The notes beneath the pieces were generated by a model that saw only the letters and a program-made list of their open reading frames with translations, was not told where the DNA came from and did no database searches. This document shows, piece after piece, positions 38,087 through 46,854 of a stretch of 64,000 bases of DNA. Within the stretch, counting starts at the first letter, position 1, and each line of letters opens with the position of its first letter. The stretch comes from Flavobacterium anhuiense (GTDB lineage: Bacteria > Bacteroidota > Bacteroidia > Flavobacteriales > Flavobacteriaceae). A program made the translations under genes and the position numbers. Where the stretch lies: the NCBI RefSeq assembly GCF_004151235.1, contig NZ_JUIV01000009.1, positions 62,001 through 126,000 of the forward strand. Reading direction: 5' to 3'.

Positions 38087-39085
38087 ATGAACTCAGTTTT
38101 AGAACAAATAATAAAATACGATTCAGAAGGTGCAAATTTAGATTTTAAGAAAGAAGAATATTCTTTAGGAAGAGTAGAAAAAAAGCATGAAATCTTAAAA
38201 GATATTTCTGCATTTGCAAATCATCATTCCGATGCTGATAAATACATTTTAATTGGTGTAAAAGAAGTAAACGGAGTTGCAGATTCATTCTTCGAAATAG
38301 AAAATTTGACAGATGAAGCCAAATATCAGCAGTTTTTAGTTGAAAATATAGAACCCAAAATAAATTTTGAGTATAAATCGGTAATGTATGAGGGAAAAAA
38401 AATAGCATATTTCAGAATTTTCGATAACAAAAACAGACCATATCTATTTAAAAAGAACTTGCAAAATCCAATTACAAATTATATTGAATACAAAATAGGA
38501 GATGGTTTTATTAGATTAGGTTCTTCTTCAAGAAAACTTGAAAGAGCTGATTTTGAGAATATTTACAGAAATAGATTTACAGAAAAAGACCGAAAAAATG
38601 ACTTAGTTATTGAAAGCTATTTTAGTACAAGCGACAATGAAGAAATTATAAATTTTGGCGTAAAATATTTAGACATTAGAATAGAGAATCAATCGAATAA
38701 ATCAATCGAGTTTGACGTCGAAATGAAAGTTTATAAAAGTGAAAACTTGGGTTTGATTTCTGAAGATGAGTTAATAAAAAAAATTAGAGAAAGAGAAAAA
38801 AGACCAAATCGTGGATTTGGAATTAATGATGAAATTATACTGCCACAAATGTTGAATTTAAATGTTCATTTGGAAGAAAATGACAGTTTTATATTGATTT
38901 CTAGGAATAGATTTAAAAGAAAGGCAGCTATTAATTTAGCTCAAAATTCATTTGAATTAGATATTTTCTGCAAGTATTTACTTGTTTTGGGAGAAAACGC
39001 GGATGAAATAAAAGCTGAATTAACAATTAGAAGTGATGATTTTACAGAGGGACCTTTAATCAAGGAATTAATATTTAAAAAATAA
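38087..39085 (+). CDS. AlbA_2 / Schlafen-domain protein
   Basis: A 332-residue cytoplasmic protein. Residues about 1-160 form an AlbA_2 (Schlafen) domain: SEGANLDFKKEEYS with conserved acidic residues, ILKDISAFANHHSDADKYILIGVKEVNGV and a late IGDGFIRLGSSSRKL motif. Bacterial and animal Schlafen AlbA_2 domains include RNA-cleaving and nucleic-acid-binding members. Residues 165-332 form an unrecognised beta-rich C-terminal domain. It is the last gene of the three-gene run with the trypsin-like protease and the TM protein; a convergent terminator follows. The combination is not one I know as a named defence system. Confidence 0.82.
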   Translation: MNSVLEQIIKYDSEGANLDFKKEEYSLGRVEKKHEILKDISAFANHHSDADKYILIGVKEVNGVADSFFEIENLTDEAKYQQFLVENIEPKINFEYKSVMYEGKKIAYFRIFDNKNRPYLFKKNLQNPITNYIEYKIGDGFIRLGSSSRKLERADFENIYRNRFTEKDRKNDLVIESYFSTSDNEEIINFGVKYLDIRIENQSNKSIEFDVEMKVYKSENLGLISEDELIKKIREREKRPNRGFGINDEIILPQMLNLNVHLEENDSFILISRNRFKRKAAINLAQNSFELDIFCKYLLVLGENADEIKAELTIRSDDFTEGPLIKELIFKK

Positions 39086-39147
39086 AAAACATTTGAGAGA
39101 GATTTAGAAATATTCTTATATGTTTTAGGAATCATACTTGAACAAAA

Positions 39148-39168
39148 AAGAGACTTTTAAAGTCTCTT
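39148..39168. terminator. Terminator shared by convergent genes
   Basis: AAGAGACTT and AAGTCTCTT form a 9-bp stem with loop TTA, flanked by A and T runs. It lies between the AlbA_2 gene (+) and the HTH regulator (-). Confidence 0.65.
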
Positions 39169-39196
39169 ATTTTGTTTTGTATATCTCTGTAAACAA

Positions 39197-39604
39197 TCAC
39201 TTGCCAATCAATTTCTCCAATCTAACCATCATCTCATCTTTCTCCTTCAACATACGCTCATACAAAGCAATTTTTTCATCATGAAGTTGAATTAGTTTAT
39301 CAATTGGATTAACATTAAAAGTTGAATTATGACCCGTATTTAAAAACGCTCCATTTTCAAATGTATTAGCAATAATATTCACAGCATGTTCCTCATCAAA
39401 ATTCTGAAAAGCTTCAACAGGAATTTTCAATACAGCAGAAATTTGTTTCAGCAGGTTTTCTTCAATAACATCTTTTTGCTCCAGCATCGAAATTTTCTTT
39501 TGGTTCCAGTCTTCGCCCAGATCATAAGCCAAAGCTTCCTGCTTTATATTAAGCATTTCTCTAAAACGTTTTACGTTTCTTCCCTGATGTATTTTCTGTT
39601 CCAT
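39197..39604 (-). CDS. XRE-type HTH regulator with C-terminal coiled coil
   Basis: With the start at 39604 (135 residues, MEQKIHQGRNVKRF), the protein opens with a Cro/XRE-type helix-turn-helix: RFREMLNIKQEALAYDLGEDWNQKKISMLEQKD. A C-terminal helix, PIDKLIQLHDEKIALYERMLKEKDEMMVRLEKLIGK, is a likely coiled-coil dimerisation segment. An upstream in-frame start at 39670 would add an unrelated segment. Proteins of this type are widespread single regulators in Bacteroidota. It is convergent with the AlbA_2 gene and could control the cassette, but is just as likely independent. Confidence 0.85.
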   Translation of the reverse strand: MEQKIHQGRNVKRFREMLNIKQEALAYDLGEDWNQKKISMLEQKDVIEENLLKQISAVLKIPVEAFQNFDEEHAVNIIANTFENGAFLNTGHNSTFNVNPIDKLIQLHDEKIALYERMLKEKDEMMVRLEKLIGK

Positions 39605-39786
39605 AATGAATATTGAGTTTTCTGAAGATTCAAAGATAAAGCCATTTGGGCTAAAAATCGTGAGTTTCAAAGATAAAAAAATATTTCAAAGAAGAATTAT
39701 TTTGTAAGAATATTATATCTGTATTTCGAATAGATTATCCTTTAGAAAGAAGAGAATTTCGCTTTAGAATTTTAAATCTATAAGCC

Positions 39787-40383
39787 ATGAAAAAGAATAA
39801 AACAACCTTCGAAACTAGCTTCTGGGCAGGATATGCAGCGGGAAATCCGTTTAAGGCAATCGATGCTTTTTTTGCTTTTGCACATCTGGATTACTACAAA
39901 AAAAGTTTAACCGAAGCGGTGCTATACAGCTATAAAACAAAAGTCTACAAACAGGACAATCCTTCGGATGTTTTTGTTTTGTATACCGTTATCAAATCTT
40001 TCCTCAAGGTGTGTTTCTGTCTAAAGGAGAAAAGTAGAAAATGGAAAATAAAAGATTCTCTGCGATCTGAAACGGTTTTTCATCTTTCTTCGCTAACAAA
40101 AGAAGAATATGAGAATCCATTTTTGGTGTTTCAAAAAGCATTTGCAAAAAAAAAGCTAGAAGAATTTGAATCATTTCTATACCAAATCCTTGAGCTTTCA
40201 TTGTCTCCACATTCCGCAGATTCCGAGCCCGATTTGATGACACCTTATATTCATATAAACAAAATGCTTGATGCAGTAGAACTCATAAGAGAAAGGGGAG
40301 TTGAGAAAATCAAGAAAAGGAACCCGATCACGCAGATTTATCTCCGTAACGATAGCGCGGATTTGCAATCAAACGATTCTTGA
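39787..40383 (+). CDS. Hypothetical cytoplasmic protein ending in a repeat-derived tail
   Basis: A 198-residue protein, mostly helical, with a TTFETSFWAGYAAGNPFKAIDAFFAFAHLDYYKKSL opening and no recognised family. It has no signal peptide. Its last 17-20 residues (from about NPITQIYLRN to the end) are encoded by DNA resembling intergenic repeats elsewhere in the window (40332-40370 compares with 21450-21488 and 43831-43851). The gene therefore probably had a shorter original C-terminus and read into an inserted or pre-existing repeat. It starts 183 bp upstream-divergent from the HTH regulator. Confidence 0.6.
   Translation: MKKNKTTFETSFWAGYAAGNPFKAIDAFFAFAHLDYYKKSLTEAVLYSYKTKVYKQDNPSDVFVLYTVIKSFLKVCFCLKEKSRKWKIKDSLRSETVFHLSSLTKEEYENPFLVFQKAFAKKKLEEFESFLYQILELSLSPHSADSEPDLMTPYIHINKMLDAVELIRERGVEKIKKRNPITQIYLRNDSADLQSNDS
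40332..40370. repeat. Repeat segment overlapping a gene's 3' end
   Basis: Contains GCAGATTT...CGCGGATTTGCAATC. The same elements appear in reverse at 21450-21488 (AAATCCGCG...AAATCTGC) and, in part, at 43831-43851 (ATTGCAAATCCGAGCGAACGG). The three sites look like one degenerate intergenic repeat family. Confidence 0.45.
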
Positions 40384-40668
40384 GGAATAAATGAAAGTAA
40401 ATTTTCAGAAGCAAATAGGATTAAAAAATAAGGTTGTTTTTTTTAGATTTTCATTTTCAGGACCTTAAATTATCAAATTTGCATCTATATTGATTCTTGA
40501 TTTTTTATTTTAGTTTTAAATATATTTTATTGATTGTTAGTGTTTTATGTTAATGAGATCGTTGCATTGATCTTGATTTTTTGTCCACTTTTACCTTAGT
40601 TTCTTTTTTAAGTATAGTTTCGTTATGACCTTTTTGTAAGGCACTAACTATTTAATAAACCAAAACTT

Positions 40669-43611
40669 ATGAGAAACAAATTACATTATTTTTTTTTGAG
40701 AAAAGCTCAATTTTACCATATTATATTATGGTTTTTTTTTCTTCTTTTTACTTCAGGTTCCTATGCCCAACGCGGTTATTATGATGCACCTTATAAAAGG
40801 TACGAAGCAAATTTAGGACAATTGTCTAACGGTGCTTCAGTCACTGCAAAATCATACAGTCAGGCCGATCTTCAGTCAGAAGCTTCAGATCAGCAGTGTG
40901 TGAATATGTCTGCCACAAATGCGACCGTTCAATGGACGCTTAGTGAAGCCGCTGACGGATTAGTAATTCGTTATAGTGTTCCTGACGGACAATCTGGAAC
41001 TATTGGGGTTTATAATGGTAACACAAAGCTTACAACGCTTACTTTGACTTCAACCTGGTCTTGGGAATATTTGTGGAGCAACGGAAATCCGAACAATAAC
41101 GGAATTACAAATCAAAATCCAAGAATGCGTTTTGATGAAGTTCGTTATAAACTTCCTGCTAAAATTGCTGTAAACGGAACATTAAAATTGGTGAGAGAAT
41201 CAGGTAATGTTCATATTGACTTTGCAGAAATGGAACCAGTGCCAACAGCTGTTACAGCTCCTGCAGGTGCCGTAACTTATTCAGGAAACGGAAGCGATCT
41301 TCAGACTTTTATTGATGCAAATGGCGGAAAAAAAATATTTGTTCCAGCTGGGGTTTATAATGTTAACCGAGAATTATATTTTGGTTCAGCAAACACTTCA
41401 CTAATTGGTGCAGGAATGTGGTACACACAGATTAATTTTACCAACACCAGCAGTTTAAATGGCGGATTGCGTGCCAATGCAAGCAACATTTCATTCACAG
41501 ATTTATATCTTACAACAAATTCAGCTTCGAGAAGTAATTCTTATAAAGCTATAAATGGAGTTTTTACAAGTGGTTCAGTAGTAAAAAATATCTGGGCAGA
41601 ACATTTTGAATGTGGTGCCTGGATTGCGCAATACAATTCTGGTGGGCCAGCAATTGCTGACGGATTTACATTATCGCACTGTCGCTTTAGAAATAATTAT
41701 GCTGATGGAATCAATCTTTGCAAAGGAACAGCAAATTCAATTGTAGAACATTGTAATTTTAGAAACAACGGAGACGACGATCAGGCAATTTGGTCTGCTG
41801 ACGGACTCGAATGCATCAATAATGCTTTTCGATACAATACTTCAGAAAACTGTTGGCGCGCTTGTGGACTTGCTATTTACGGAGGGAAAAATAACAAAGC
41901 TTACAATTTAATTATCAAAGACAATCTGGAAGCAGGAATCAGAGTGAGTAATAATTTTCCGGGAGCGCCATTTAACAATGATGGTATGCACGAAATTCAT
42001 GATATTACCGTAACAGCCTGCGGAACTTTTAATGATACTTACAACAATCCAGTGGCGGCAATTGATATTTTTAGTGCTACAAATGCTGGAAGTCAGGTTA
42101 AGAATGTTCAGCTTTACAGCATTGATATTATAGATTCAAGAAACGATGCAATTTCTATTAGTAAAAGATCGGGAGATGGTATTTATAATCTTTCTTTTAA
42201 AGACATAACAGTTAACGGAACGGGTAAAGAATATCCAAATAACAATGTATTGAACAGAAACTGGGGCAGAGGCTATTTTGTTCTTATTGCAGGTTCTCCA
42301 AGCGGAAATGGTACCTATTGCAATATGAATTATTCTAATAGAGGCGGAAATGCCACAACTAATGAAGAAATTAGTGCAATTGGTACATTTTCATGGACGC
42401 AGGGCGGAAACTGTTCCACTACAAATGTTCCAGTTTCAGGTGTAACGCTTTCGCCAGGAACAGTAACTCTAGGTGTTGGTGCTACACAGCAATTAACTCC
42501 AACTGTTTCTCCAGCCAATGCTACCAATAAAACAGTAAGTTATAGTTCAAATAATACTGGTGTTGCAACGGTAAATGGTTCAGGTTTAGTAACTGCGGTT
42601 GCTTCGGGATCAGCTACCATTACAGTAACGACTCAGGATGGCAATAAAACGGCGACTTCTGTCATAACAGTAAATTCATCAAATGTGGCTGTAACTAGTG
42701 TGAGTTTAAGTCCTTCATCAGCTACATTAGCAGTAGGCGGAACACAGCAGTTAACACCAACAGTTTTGCCTTCAAATGCAACTAATAAATCGGTTAATTA
42801 TACTTCAAACAATACAGGTGTAGCAACGGTTAATTCGTCAGGATTAGTTACTGCAGTTTCAGCGGGTACCGCTACAATTACGGTAACCACAGTTGATGGA
42901 AATAAAACGAGTACTGCAGCAATTACTGTAAATGCCGCAACAGGAAACTATTTTACTATTAAAAACAAATGGACAGGCAATTATTTATATGATGCCGGAA
43001 ACAATGTAGGATATGGTCCAACAGTGGCAAACAATACTTACAAATGGGAAAAAGTAGCTATTGATGGTACTTACTATATGATAAAAAATGTAGGTACAGG
43101 AGACGTAATGCATATTGAGAATTTAACTGGTGCAGTACAATGTACAGCAGGCCAGTCCGGCTGGTTGAGCGCACAATGGTCTTCTGAAAATGTAGACGCA
43201 ACCTGGGTAAGAATCAAAAACAGATGGCAGACAGGAGCGATGATTCATATTGAAAATCTAAATGGTTCTGCGCAATATCTTGGAGGTCAAAATAATTGGG
43301 AAAGTGCACAATGGCAGTTTGAAAACACTTCGACAGCGAAAAAAGTGAATACTCCTGAAGTTACAGTTGAGAATTCTGTAGTGAGCATTTATCCAAATCC
43401 TTCAGTTAATAAAGAATTTAATATTGTTTTGCCAGAACTGGAAGCAGATGATACAGCAACTGTAACAGTCACTGATAGCAGTGGAAGAAAAGTTTTGGTA
43501 AACAGAATCAGTTCATCTTCAAAAATCAGTCATCATTTGGCCCCTGGAATATATATTGTGACAATTAATTCCAATGCTTTTAATGTCTCTAAAAAATTGA
43601 TTATTAAATGA
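40669..43611 (+). CDS. Secreted GH87-type alpha-1,3-glucanase/mycodextranase with Big_2, ricin-like and T9SS sorting domains
   Basis: A 980-residue protein with signal peptide ending SYAQ (residue 34) and an N-terminal carbohydrate-binding-like region (about 40-190). A right-handed beta-helix of the GH87 type follows (about 200-585), with the acidic motifs ADGINLCKG (D346) and NGDDDQAIWS (D369-371) matching GH87 catalytic aspartates. Next come two Big_2 Ig-like domains (about 588-755) and a ricin-type/CBM13-like region (about 758-890). The C-terminal T9SS type A sorting domain (about 908-980) has SIYPNPS and APGIYIVTI. The family cleaves alpha-1,3-glucan or nigeran. It is monocistronic and has no SusC/D partners here. 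Confidence 0.9.
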   Translation: MRNKLHYFFLRKAQFYHIILWFFFLLFTSGSYAQRGYYDAPYKRYEANLGQLSNGASVTAKSYSQADLQSEASDQQCVNMSATNATVQWTLSEAADGLVIRYSVPDGQSGTIGVYNGNTKLTTLTLTSTWSWEYLWSNGNPNNNGITNQNPRMRFDEVRYKLPAKIAVNGTLKLVRESGNVHIDFAEMEPVPTAVTAPAGAVTYSGNGSDLQTFIDANGGKKIFVPAGVYNVNRELYFGSANTSLIGAGMWYTQINFTNTSSLNGGLRANASNISFTDLYLTTNSASRSNSYKAINGVFTSGSVVKNIWAEHFECGAWIAQYNSGGPAIADGFTLSHCRFRNNYADGINLCKGTANSIVEHCNFRNNGDDDQAIWSADGLECINNAFRYNTSENCWRACGLAIYGGKNNKAYNLIIKDNLEAGIRVSNNFPGAPFNNDGMHEIHDITVTACGTFNDTYNNPVAAIDIFSATNAGSQVKNVQLYSIDIIDSRNDAISISKRSGDGIYNLSFKDITVNGTGKEYPNNNVLNRNWGRGYFVLIAGSPSGNGTYCNMNYSNRGGNATTNEEISAIGTFSWTQGGNCSTTNVPVSGVTLSPGTVTLGVGATQQLTPTVSPANATNKTVSYSSNNTGVATVNGSGLVTAVASGSATITVTTQDGNKTATSVITVNSSNVAVTSVSLSPSSATLAVGGTQQLTPTVLPSNATNKSVNYTSNNTGVATVNSSGLVTAVSAGTATITVTTVDGNKTSTAAITVNAATGNYFTIKNKWTGNYLYDAGNNVGYGPTVANNTYKWEKVAIDGTYYMIKNVGTGDVMHIENLTGAVQCTAGQSGWLSAQWSSENVDATWVRIKNRWQTGAMIHIENLNGSAQYLGGQNNWESAQWQFENTSTAKKVNTPEVTVENSVVSIYPNPSVNKEFNIVLPELEADDTATVTVTDSSGRKVLVNRISSSSKISHHLAPGIYIVTINSNAFNVSKKLIIK

Positions 43612-43666
43612 TAGATTAAAATTTAGAAAATGAACTGCAGACGCATTTATAATTAAATTTTATCAG

Positions 43667-43695
43667 AATGAGCTCGATATTGCATCGGGCTCATT
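43667..43695 (+). terminator. Intrinsic terminator after the GH87 gene
   Basis: AATGAGCTCGAT and ATCGGGCTCATT with a short loop (one G-T pair), followed by CTTTTTT, 55 bp after the stop. Confidence 0.75.
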
Positions 43696-43987
43696 CTTTT
43701 TTAGAGTTAGTTTTATTCTGTGTACGCACAAGCGATACGCTCGCGCCAGCAGGGGAATATAAAAGATTGCATTAATTTGTGTAACTTTTGTTTTGATGAT
43801 TTGTTTTGTGTCTTATTGTTGCGGGTACGAATTGCAAATCCGAGCGAACGGAAAATCAAGAAAAGAAACCAAGTTGATTCTGCATCAGAATAAAACATTC
43901 GTTACCAAAAACATAAAAAAGAAATTTGTCTAATAGCATTTTGATTTTAAAAACAACACATGATTTTTTAGAATTTATCATATAATG

Positions 43988-44009
43988 GTTTCATTTTATA
44001 ATTTGAAAC
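43988..44009. promoter_or_regulatory. Copy 3 of the 22-bp palindrome
   Basis: Two mismatches to the perfect copy at 3821-3842, both in the left arm; the right arm TAATTTGAAAC is intact. It lies 15 bp upstream of a good -33 element and 42 bp upstream of the -7 box for the beta-barrel gene. Confidence 0.6.
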
Positions 44010-44024
44010 ATAATTGGTTACGCA

Positions 44025-44059
44025 TTTTTGCAGAAAATCACTTTTGTAAGATAACTTTG
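44025..44059 (+). promoter_or_regulatory. Bacteroidota-type promoter for the beta-barrel gene
   Basis: -33-like TTTTTG at 44025-44030, a 21-bp spacer and -7 box TAACTTTG at 44052-44059. The -7 box is a perfect TAnnTTTG match. It leaves a 5' leader of roughly 95 bp before the start. Confidence 0.6.
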
Positions 44060-44157
44060 GGTAAGAAAAGCCACCCATACAGACTCTAATTATTTTTCAA
44101 TTAAGCTGACAGGCTTGGAACAATAAAATCATTTATTAAAAACTAAAATTAGAAATC

Positions 44158-44814
44158 ATGAAAAAGTATTATTTATTAGTTACCTTTTTTTTCTTTTCGT
44201 TGGCGCTGTCGGCCCAAAGCGCCCAGTCATTTCTGCTTAACCTGTACGGAGGTTATACCTTTGCTGACAGAGTAGATTTCGATTCTTCTTACGCACGTGT
44301 AGAAGATGGTTTTGAGTACGGAATAGGTTTGGAGTACTTTATAATGGATAACGCTTCGGTAGAGCTAAAGTATAATAGGCTTGATACACACATGCCTTTG
44401 TATACAAAAGTTGCTATAATAAATGGTGCTAATACCATTCCTGCCGGCACTCAGCTTAATGCGGGAGATGATAAAGGCGCTATCAATTACATATTGGCAG
44501 ATTATACATATTATTTCGGTTCGAGCTCTCAAAAGGCGCTTCCGTTTCTTGGTGCAGGTTTAGGGGTATCTATTCTTGAAACGCCTAGAAGTGGCAACGG
44601 AACTTATTTTGCTTGGGAGATTAAAGGCGGTGTGAAAGTAAAAACCAATTCGCCATTATCAATTAATCTTCATGCCTATCTGCAGTCTATGTCAGCAGCT
44701 GTTGGATATGACTATTATTGGGACTACTATTGGGGACCTGTAGCAGTTACGGATTATGCTACAACATTTCAATTTGGGCTTGGCGCTGCTATAAGCTACG
44801 ATTTCAGCAAATAA
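44158..44814 (+). CDS. Outer-membrane beta-barrel protein
   Basis: A 218-residue protein with signal peptide (FFSLALSAQS, about 1-20) and an eight-stranded barrel pattern of the OmpA/OmpW-like kind: QSFLLNLYGGYTFADRVDF, FEYGIGLEYFIMDNASVELKYNRLD, INYILADYTYYFG and a C-terminal strand FQFGLGAAISYDFSK. It carries no enzyme motif. Such small barrels commonly serve as stress-responsive surface proteins. Its upstream region has the third copy of the 22-bp palindrome, placing it with aspT and the DUF1254 lipoprotein in a proposed regulon. Confidence 0.85.
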   Translation: MKKYYLLVTFFFFSLALSAQSAQSFLLNLYGGYTFADRVDFDSSYARVEDGFEYGIGLEYFIMDNASVELKYNRLDTHMPLYTKVAIINGANTIPAGTQLNAGDDKGAINYILADYTYYFGSSSQKALPFLGAGLGVSILETPRSGNGTYFAWEIKGGVKVKTNSPLSINLHAYLQSMSAAVGYDYYWDYYWGPVAVTDYATTFQFGLGAAISYDFSK

Positions 44815-44867
44815 AGATTCCTGTATTGAAAAAAATATAGATTAGAGTTAATTATTTCTTGTATATG

Positions 44868-44902
44868 AAAAAAGACAGATATCAGCAATATCTGTCTTTT
44901 TT
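44868..44902. terminator. Bidirectional terminator between convergent genes
   Basis: AAAAAAGACAGATAT, loop CAGCA, ATATCTGTCTTTTTT. It serves the beta-barrel gene (+) and the AraC regulator (-). Confidence 0.85.
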
Positions 44903-44921
44903 ATGAAATAAAGTAACGCCT

Positions 44922-45728
44922 TTATATTTTAGTTAGATCGGTAGGGGAGCAGCCGAATTGTTTTTTGAAAGCAAAGGAAAAATGGGATAGATTCTCAAAT
45001 CCGATTTCATAATAAATATCAGAAGGTTTTCTATTTTTCTCTGTAAGCTGATAGTATGCCGTTTCTAGCCTTTTTTTGGTTAGCCAACGCTGAGGCGTCA
45101 GGTTAAAGGCCTTGTAAAAATCTCGTTTGAAGGTAGTAAGACTTCGGCCTGTCAGATAGCCAAATTTTTCCAGAGACATATTAAACATAAAATTCTTTTC
45201 CATAAAAGCGGCTAAGTCGATTTTGCCTGGTGCAGCAAAATCTGATAGAATAGAGTCAATATCTTTATTTATAGTTCTAAGAATTGTAATGGCCTCAGTA
45301 ATTTTTAGTGAAGCTATATTTTCTGGAAAGCTCTCCTGCATTTCAAAATAAGGAATCAGCGAAGCCATACAGCTAGAAAGCAGAGGATGCTGGCCAAAAC
45401 TGAAAATGCTTGATTTAGAAATCTTTGGTGCAGGATTTACATGGCTATAAAAATCCTTAAGTCTTTGAGCTGAAAGATGCATGGCAACAGCTTGGTGCGG
45501 TAAACCGTCTTTTGGGGTATTGATTATTGTAGCGAGTTGGTTTCGCGGAATTAAAAAAGTGCTGCCAGCGCCAAATATAAAACTTTCATCTGCTTGAATA
45601 ATTTTTGTTTCACCCGAAATCAGCCACACAAGCAAATGGTCATCAAAGGCAGCCTCTGTTTTGAAGAGTCTGCCAGTGTAGTTGGAAAGTTTTATTTCGC
45701 TTGTGATATAATTTACCTGATATTCCAT
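44922..45728 (-). CDS. AraC-family transcriptional regulator
   Basis: I choose the ATG at 45728 (268 residues, MEYQVNYITSEIKLS). The longer reading would overlap the SDR gene's 3' end. The N-terminal half is a cupin-like sensor (VWLISGETKIIQADESFIFGAGSTFLIPRNQLATI). The C-terminal half has two AraC helix-turn-helix units: MEKNFMFNMSLEKFGYLTGRSLTTFKRDFYKAFNLTPQRWLTKKRL and KPSDIYYEIGFENLSHFSFAFKKQFGCSPTDL. It follows the SDR gene by 29 bp and probably activates the SDR promoter through the direct repeat at 46812-46854. Confidence 0.92.
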   Translation of the reverse strand: MEYQVNYITSEIKLSNYTGRLFKTEAAFDDHLLVWLISGETKIIQADESFIFGAGSTFLIPRNQLATIINTPKDGLPHQAVAMHLSAQRLKDFYSHVNPAPKISKSSIFSFGQHPLLSSCMASLIPYFEMQESFPENIASLKITEAITILRTINKDIDSILSDFAAPGKIDLAAFMEKNFMFNMSLEKFGYLTGRSLTTFKRDFYKAFNLTPQRWLTKKRLETAYYQLTEKNRKPSDIYYEIGFENLSHFSFAFKKQFGCSPTDLTKI

Positions 45729-45757
45729 AATGCCTGTGCGGTTTAAAGATACCAATT

Positions 45758-46753
45758 TTAACTGATATTGAATGTTATGCCTGTCATTTCTTCGCTCAGT
45801 TTCCATAATTTTTCTGCATTTGCTTTATCTAGCGAATACGGTTTGATTCCGCCGATTATGGATACATCAGAATTTAAATCTGCTACATCTGCATTCTCGC
45901 AATATACTCCGCCAATCGTATCAAGAAGTTTGCTCGTAGCTGCCCAAACTGTCGTGGCTGCGCCTTGTGGAATTGTTTTTAAGGATGCGGCAACTTCTGG
46001 CAGTATGTTTCCTTCTGCATCGCTGAATCCTAGTTTATGAAATAAATCAACAGGAGCTTCTCTTCCTAATTCAGTTTCTCCCACTGATCCTGGACATAAG
46101 GAGTAAGCGCGCACGTTGTGATGTTTTGCTCTTTTGTCCAATTCTACTGAAAAAAGGTTTACAGCTGTTTTGGACTGTCCGTAAGCAGTCAAAGTTTCAT
46201 ATTCTCGATTTAGGAAATTAGGATCTTGAAAATCAAAATCAGAAAATTGGTGTCCGCCTGATGAAACATTTACCACTCTGGCTCCGTCTGCTTTTTTGAG
46301 AGCACTCCATAGTCTTGCCGTAAGTTGGAATACGGCCAAATAATTGGTTGCCAGCTGTGATTCGTATCCGCGATGATCTCTTCGTAAAGGCACCCACATA
46401 ATTCCGGCATTATTTATCAGCAAGTGTAGCGGTCTGCCAGTAAGGATAAACTTTTGGGCAAAAGCATCAATCGAGTCTGGATTCATCAAATCCATTTCTT
46501 CAATTGTTACGTTGGATAATCCTTCCAGATTTCTTGTTGCTTTTTCTATGTCTCTTGCCGGCACTATGATTTGAGCGCCCGCTTGAGAAAGCGTTTTTAC
46601 GGTCTGTAATCCGATACCCGTATTTCCTCCAGTTACAATAACGGTTTTTCCCTGAAGATCAATTCCTCTAATTATTTCCTCTGCTGTTGATGATGCATTA
46701 AATCCTGAACCTAAAGCTCTCTGAAGTGCACCTTGATAATTGTTCTGTTCCAT
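45758..46753 (-). CDS. Short-chain dehydrogenase/reductase
   Basis: I choose the ATG at 46753 (331 residues, MEQNNYQGALQR). Nucleotide-binding TGGNTGIG sits at 41-48, NNAG at 114-117, the catalytic Ser at S165 and YxxxK at Y191-K195. This makes it an extended SDR of the WW-oxidoreductase/retinol-dehydrogenase-like group common in bacteria. The substrate is unknown. It is the first gene of a unit with the AraC regulator. Its promoter has a perfect -7 box TAACTTTG (46784-46791, minus). Confidence 0.9.
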   Translation of the reverse strand: MEQNNYQGALQRALGSGFNASSTAEEIIRGIDLQGKTVIVTGGNTGIGLQTVKTLSQAGAQIIVPARDIEKATRNLEGLSNVTIEEMDLMNPDSIDAFAQKFILTGRPLHLLINNAGIMWVPLRRDHRGYESQLATNYLAVFQLTARLWSALKKADGARVVNVSSGGHQFSDFDFQDPNFLNREYETLTAYGQSKTAVNLFSVELDKRAKHHNVRAYSLCPGSVGETELGREAPVDLFHKLGFSDAEGNILPEVAASLKTIPQGAATTVWAATSKLLDTIGGVYCENADVADLNSDVSIIGGIKPYSLDKANAEKLWKLSEEMTGITFNIS

Positions 46754-46783
46754 TTTAATTTTATTTAAGTTATTATGATGAGG

Positions 46784-46791
46784 CAAAGTTA
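46784..46791 (-). promoter_or_regulatory. -7 box (TAACTTTG) of the SDR/AraC unit
   Basis: Perfect TAnnTTTG match on the minus strand, 30 bp before the SDR start at 46753 and 20 bp after the AraC-type direct repeats. Confidence 0.6.
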
Positions 46792-46811
46792 TGTGCGATA
46801 CTGTAAGGTCA

Positions 46812-46854
46812 TTTTGTTTAAACGTCCGAATATGTTTTGTTTAAACGTCCGAAT
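46812..46854 (-). promoter_or_regulatory. Direct repeat operator (two 20-bp copies, 23-bp period) for the AraC regulator
   Basis: TTTTGTTTAAACGTCCGAAT occurs at 46812-46831 and again, identically, at 46835-46854. Tandem half-sites at about two helical turns are the normal AraC-family geometry. On the minus strand the proximal copy ends 20 bp before the SDR -7 box (46791-46784), the position of an AraC-type activator overlapping the -33 region. Confidence 0.7.

Larger units (their letters stand above)
43612..44157. other. Intergenic region (546 bp) with terminator, repeat and a regulated promoter
   Basis: From left to right: the terminator at 43667-43695, a repeat-like stretch near 43715-43860 (part of the family described at 40332), the third 22-bp palindrome at 43988-44009 and the promoter elements at 44025-44059. 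No gene was recognised. Confidence 0.65.

Noticed and set aside
39197..40383. HTH regulator with neighbour as a toxin-antitoxin pair
   Set aside because: The 198-residue neighbour is divergent, 183 bp away and shows no toxin motif; no support beyond adjacency.
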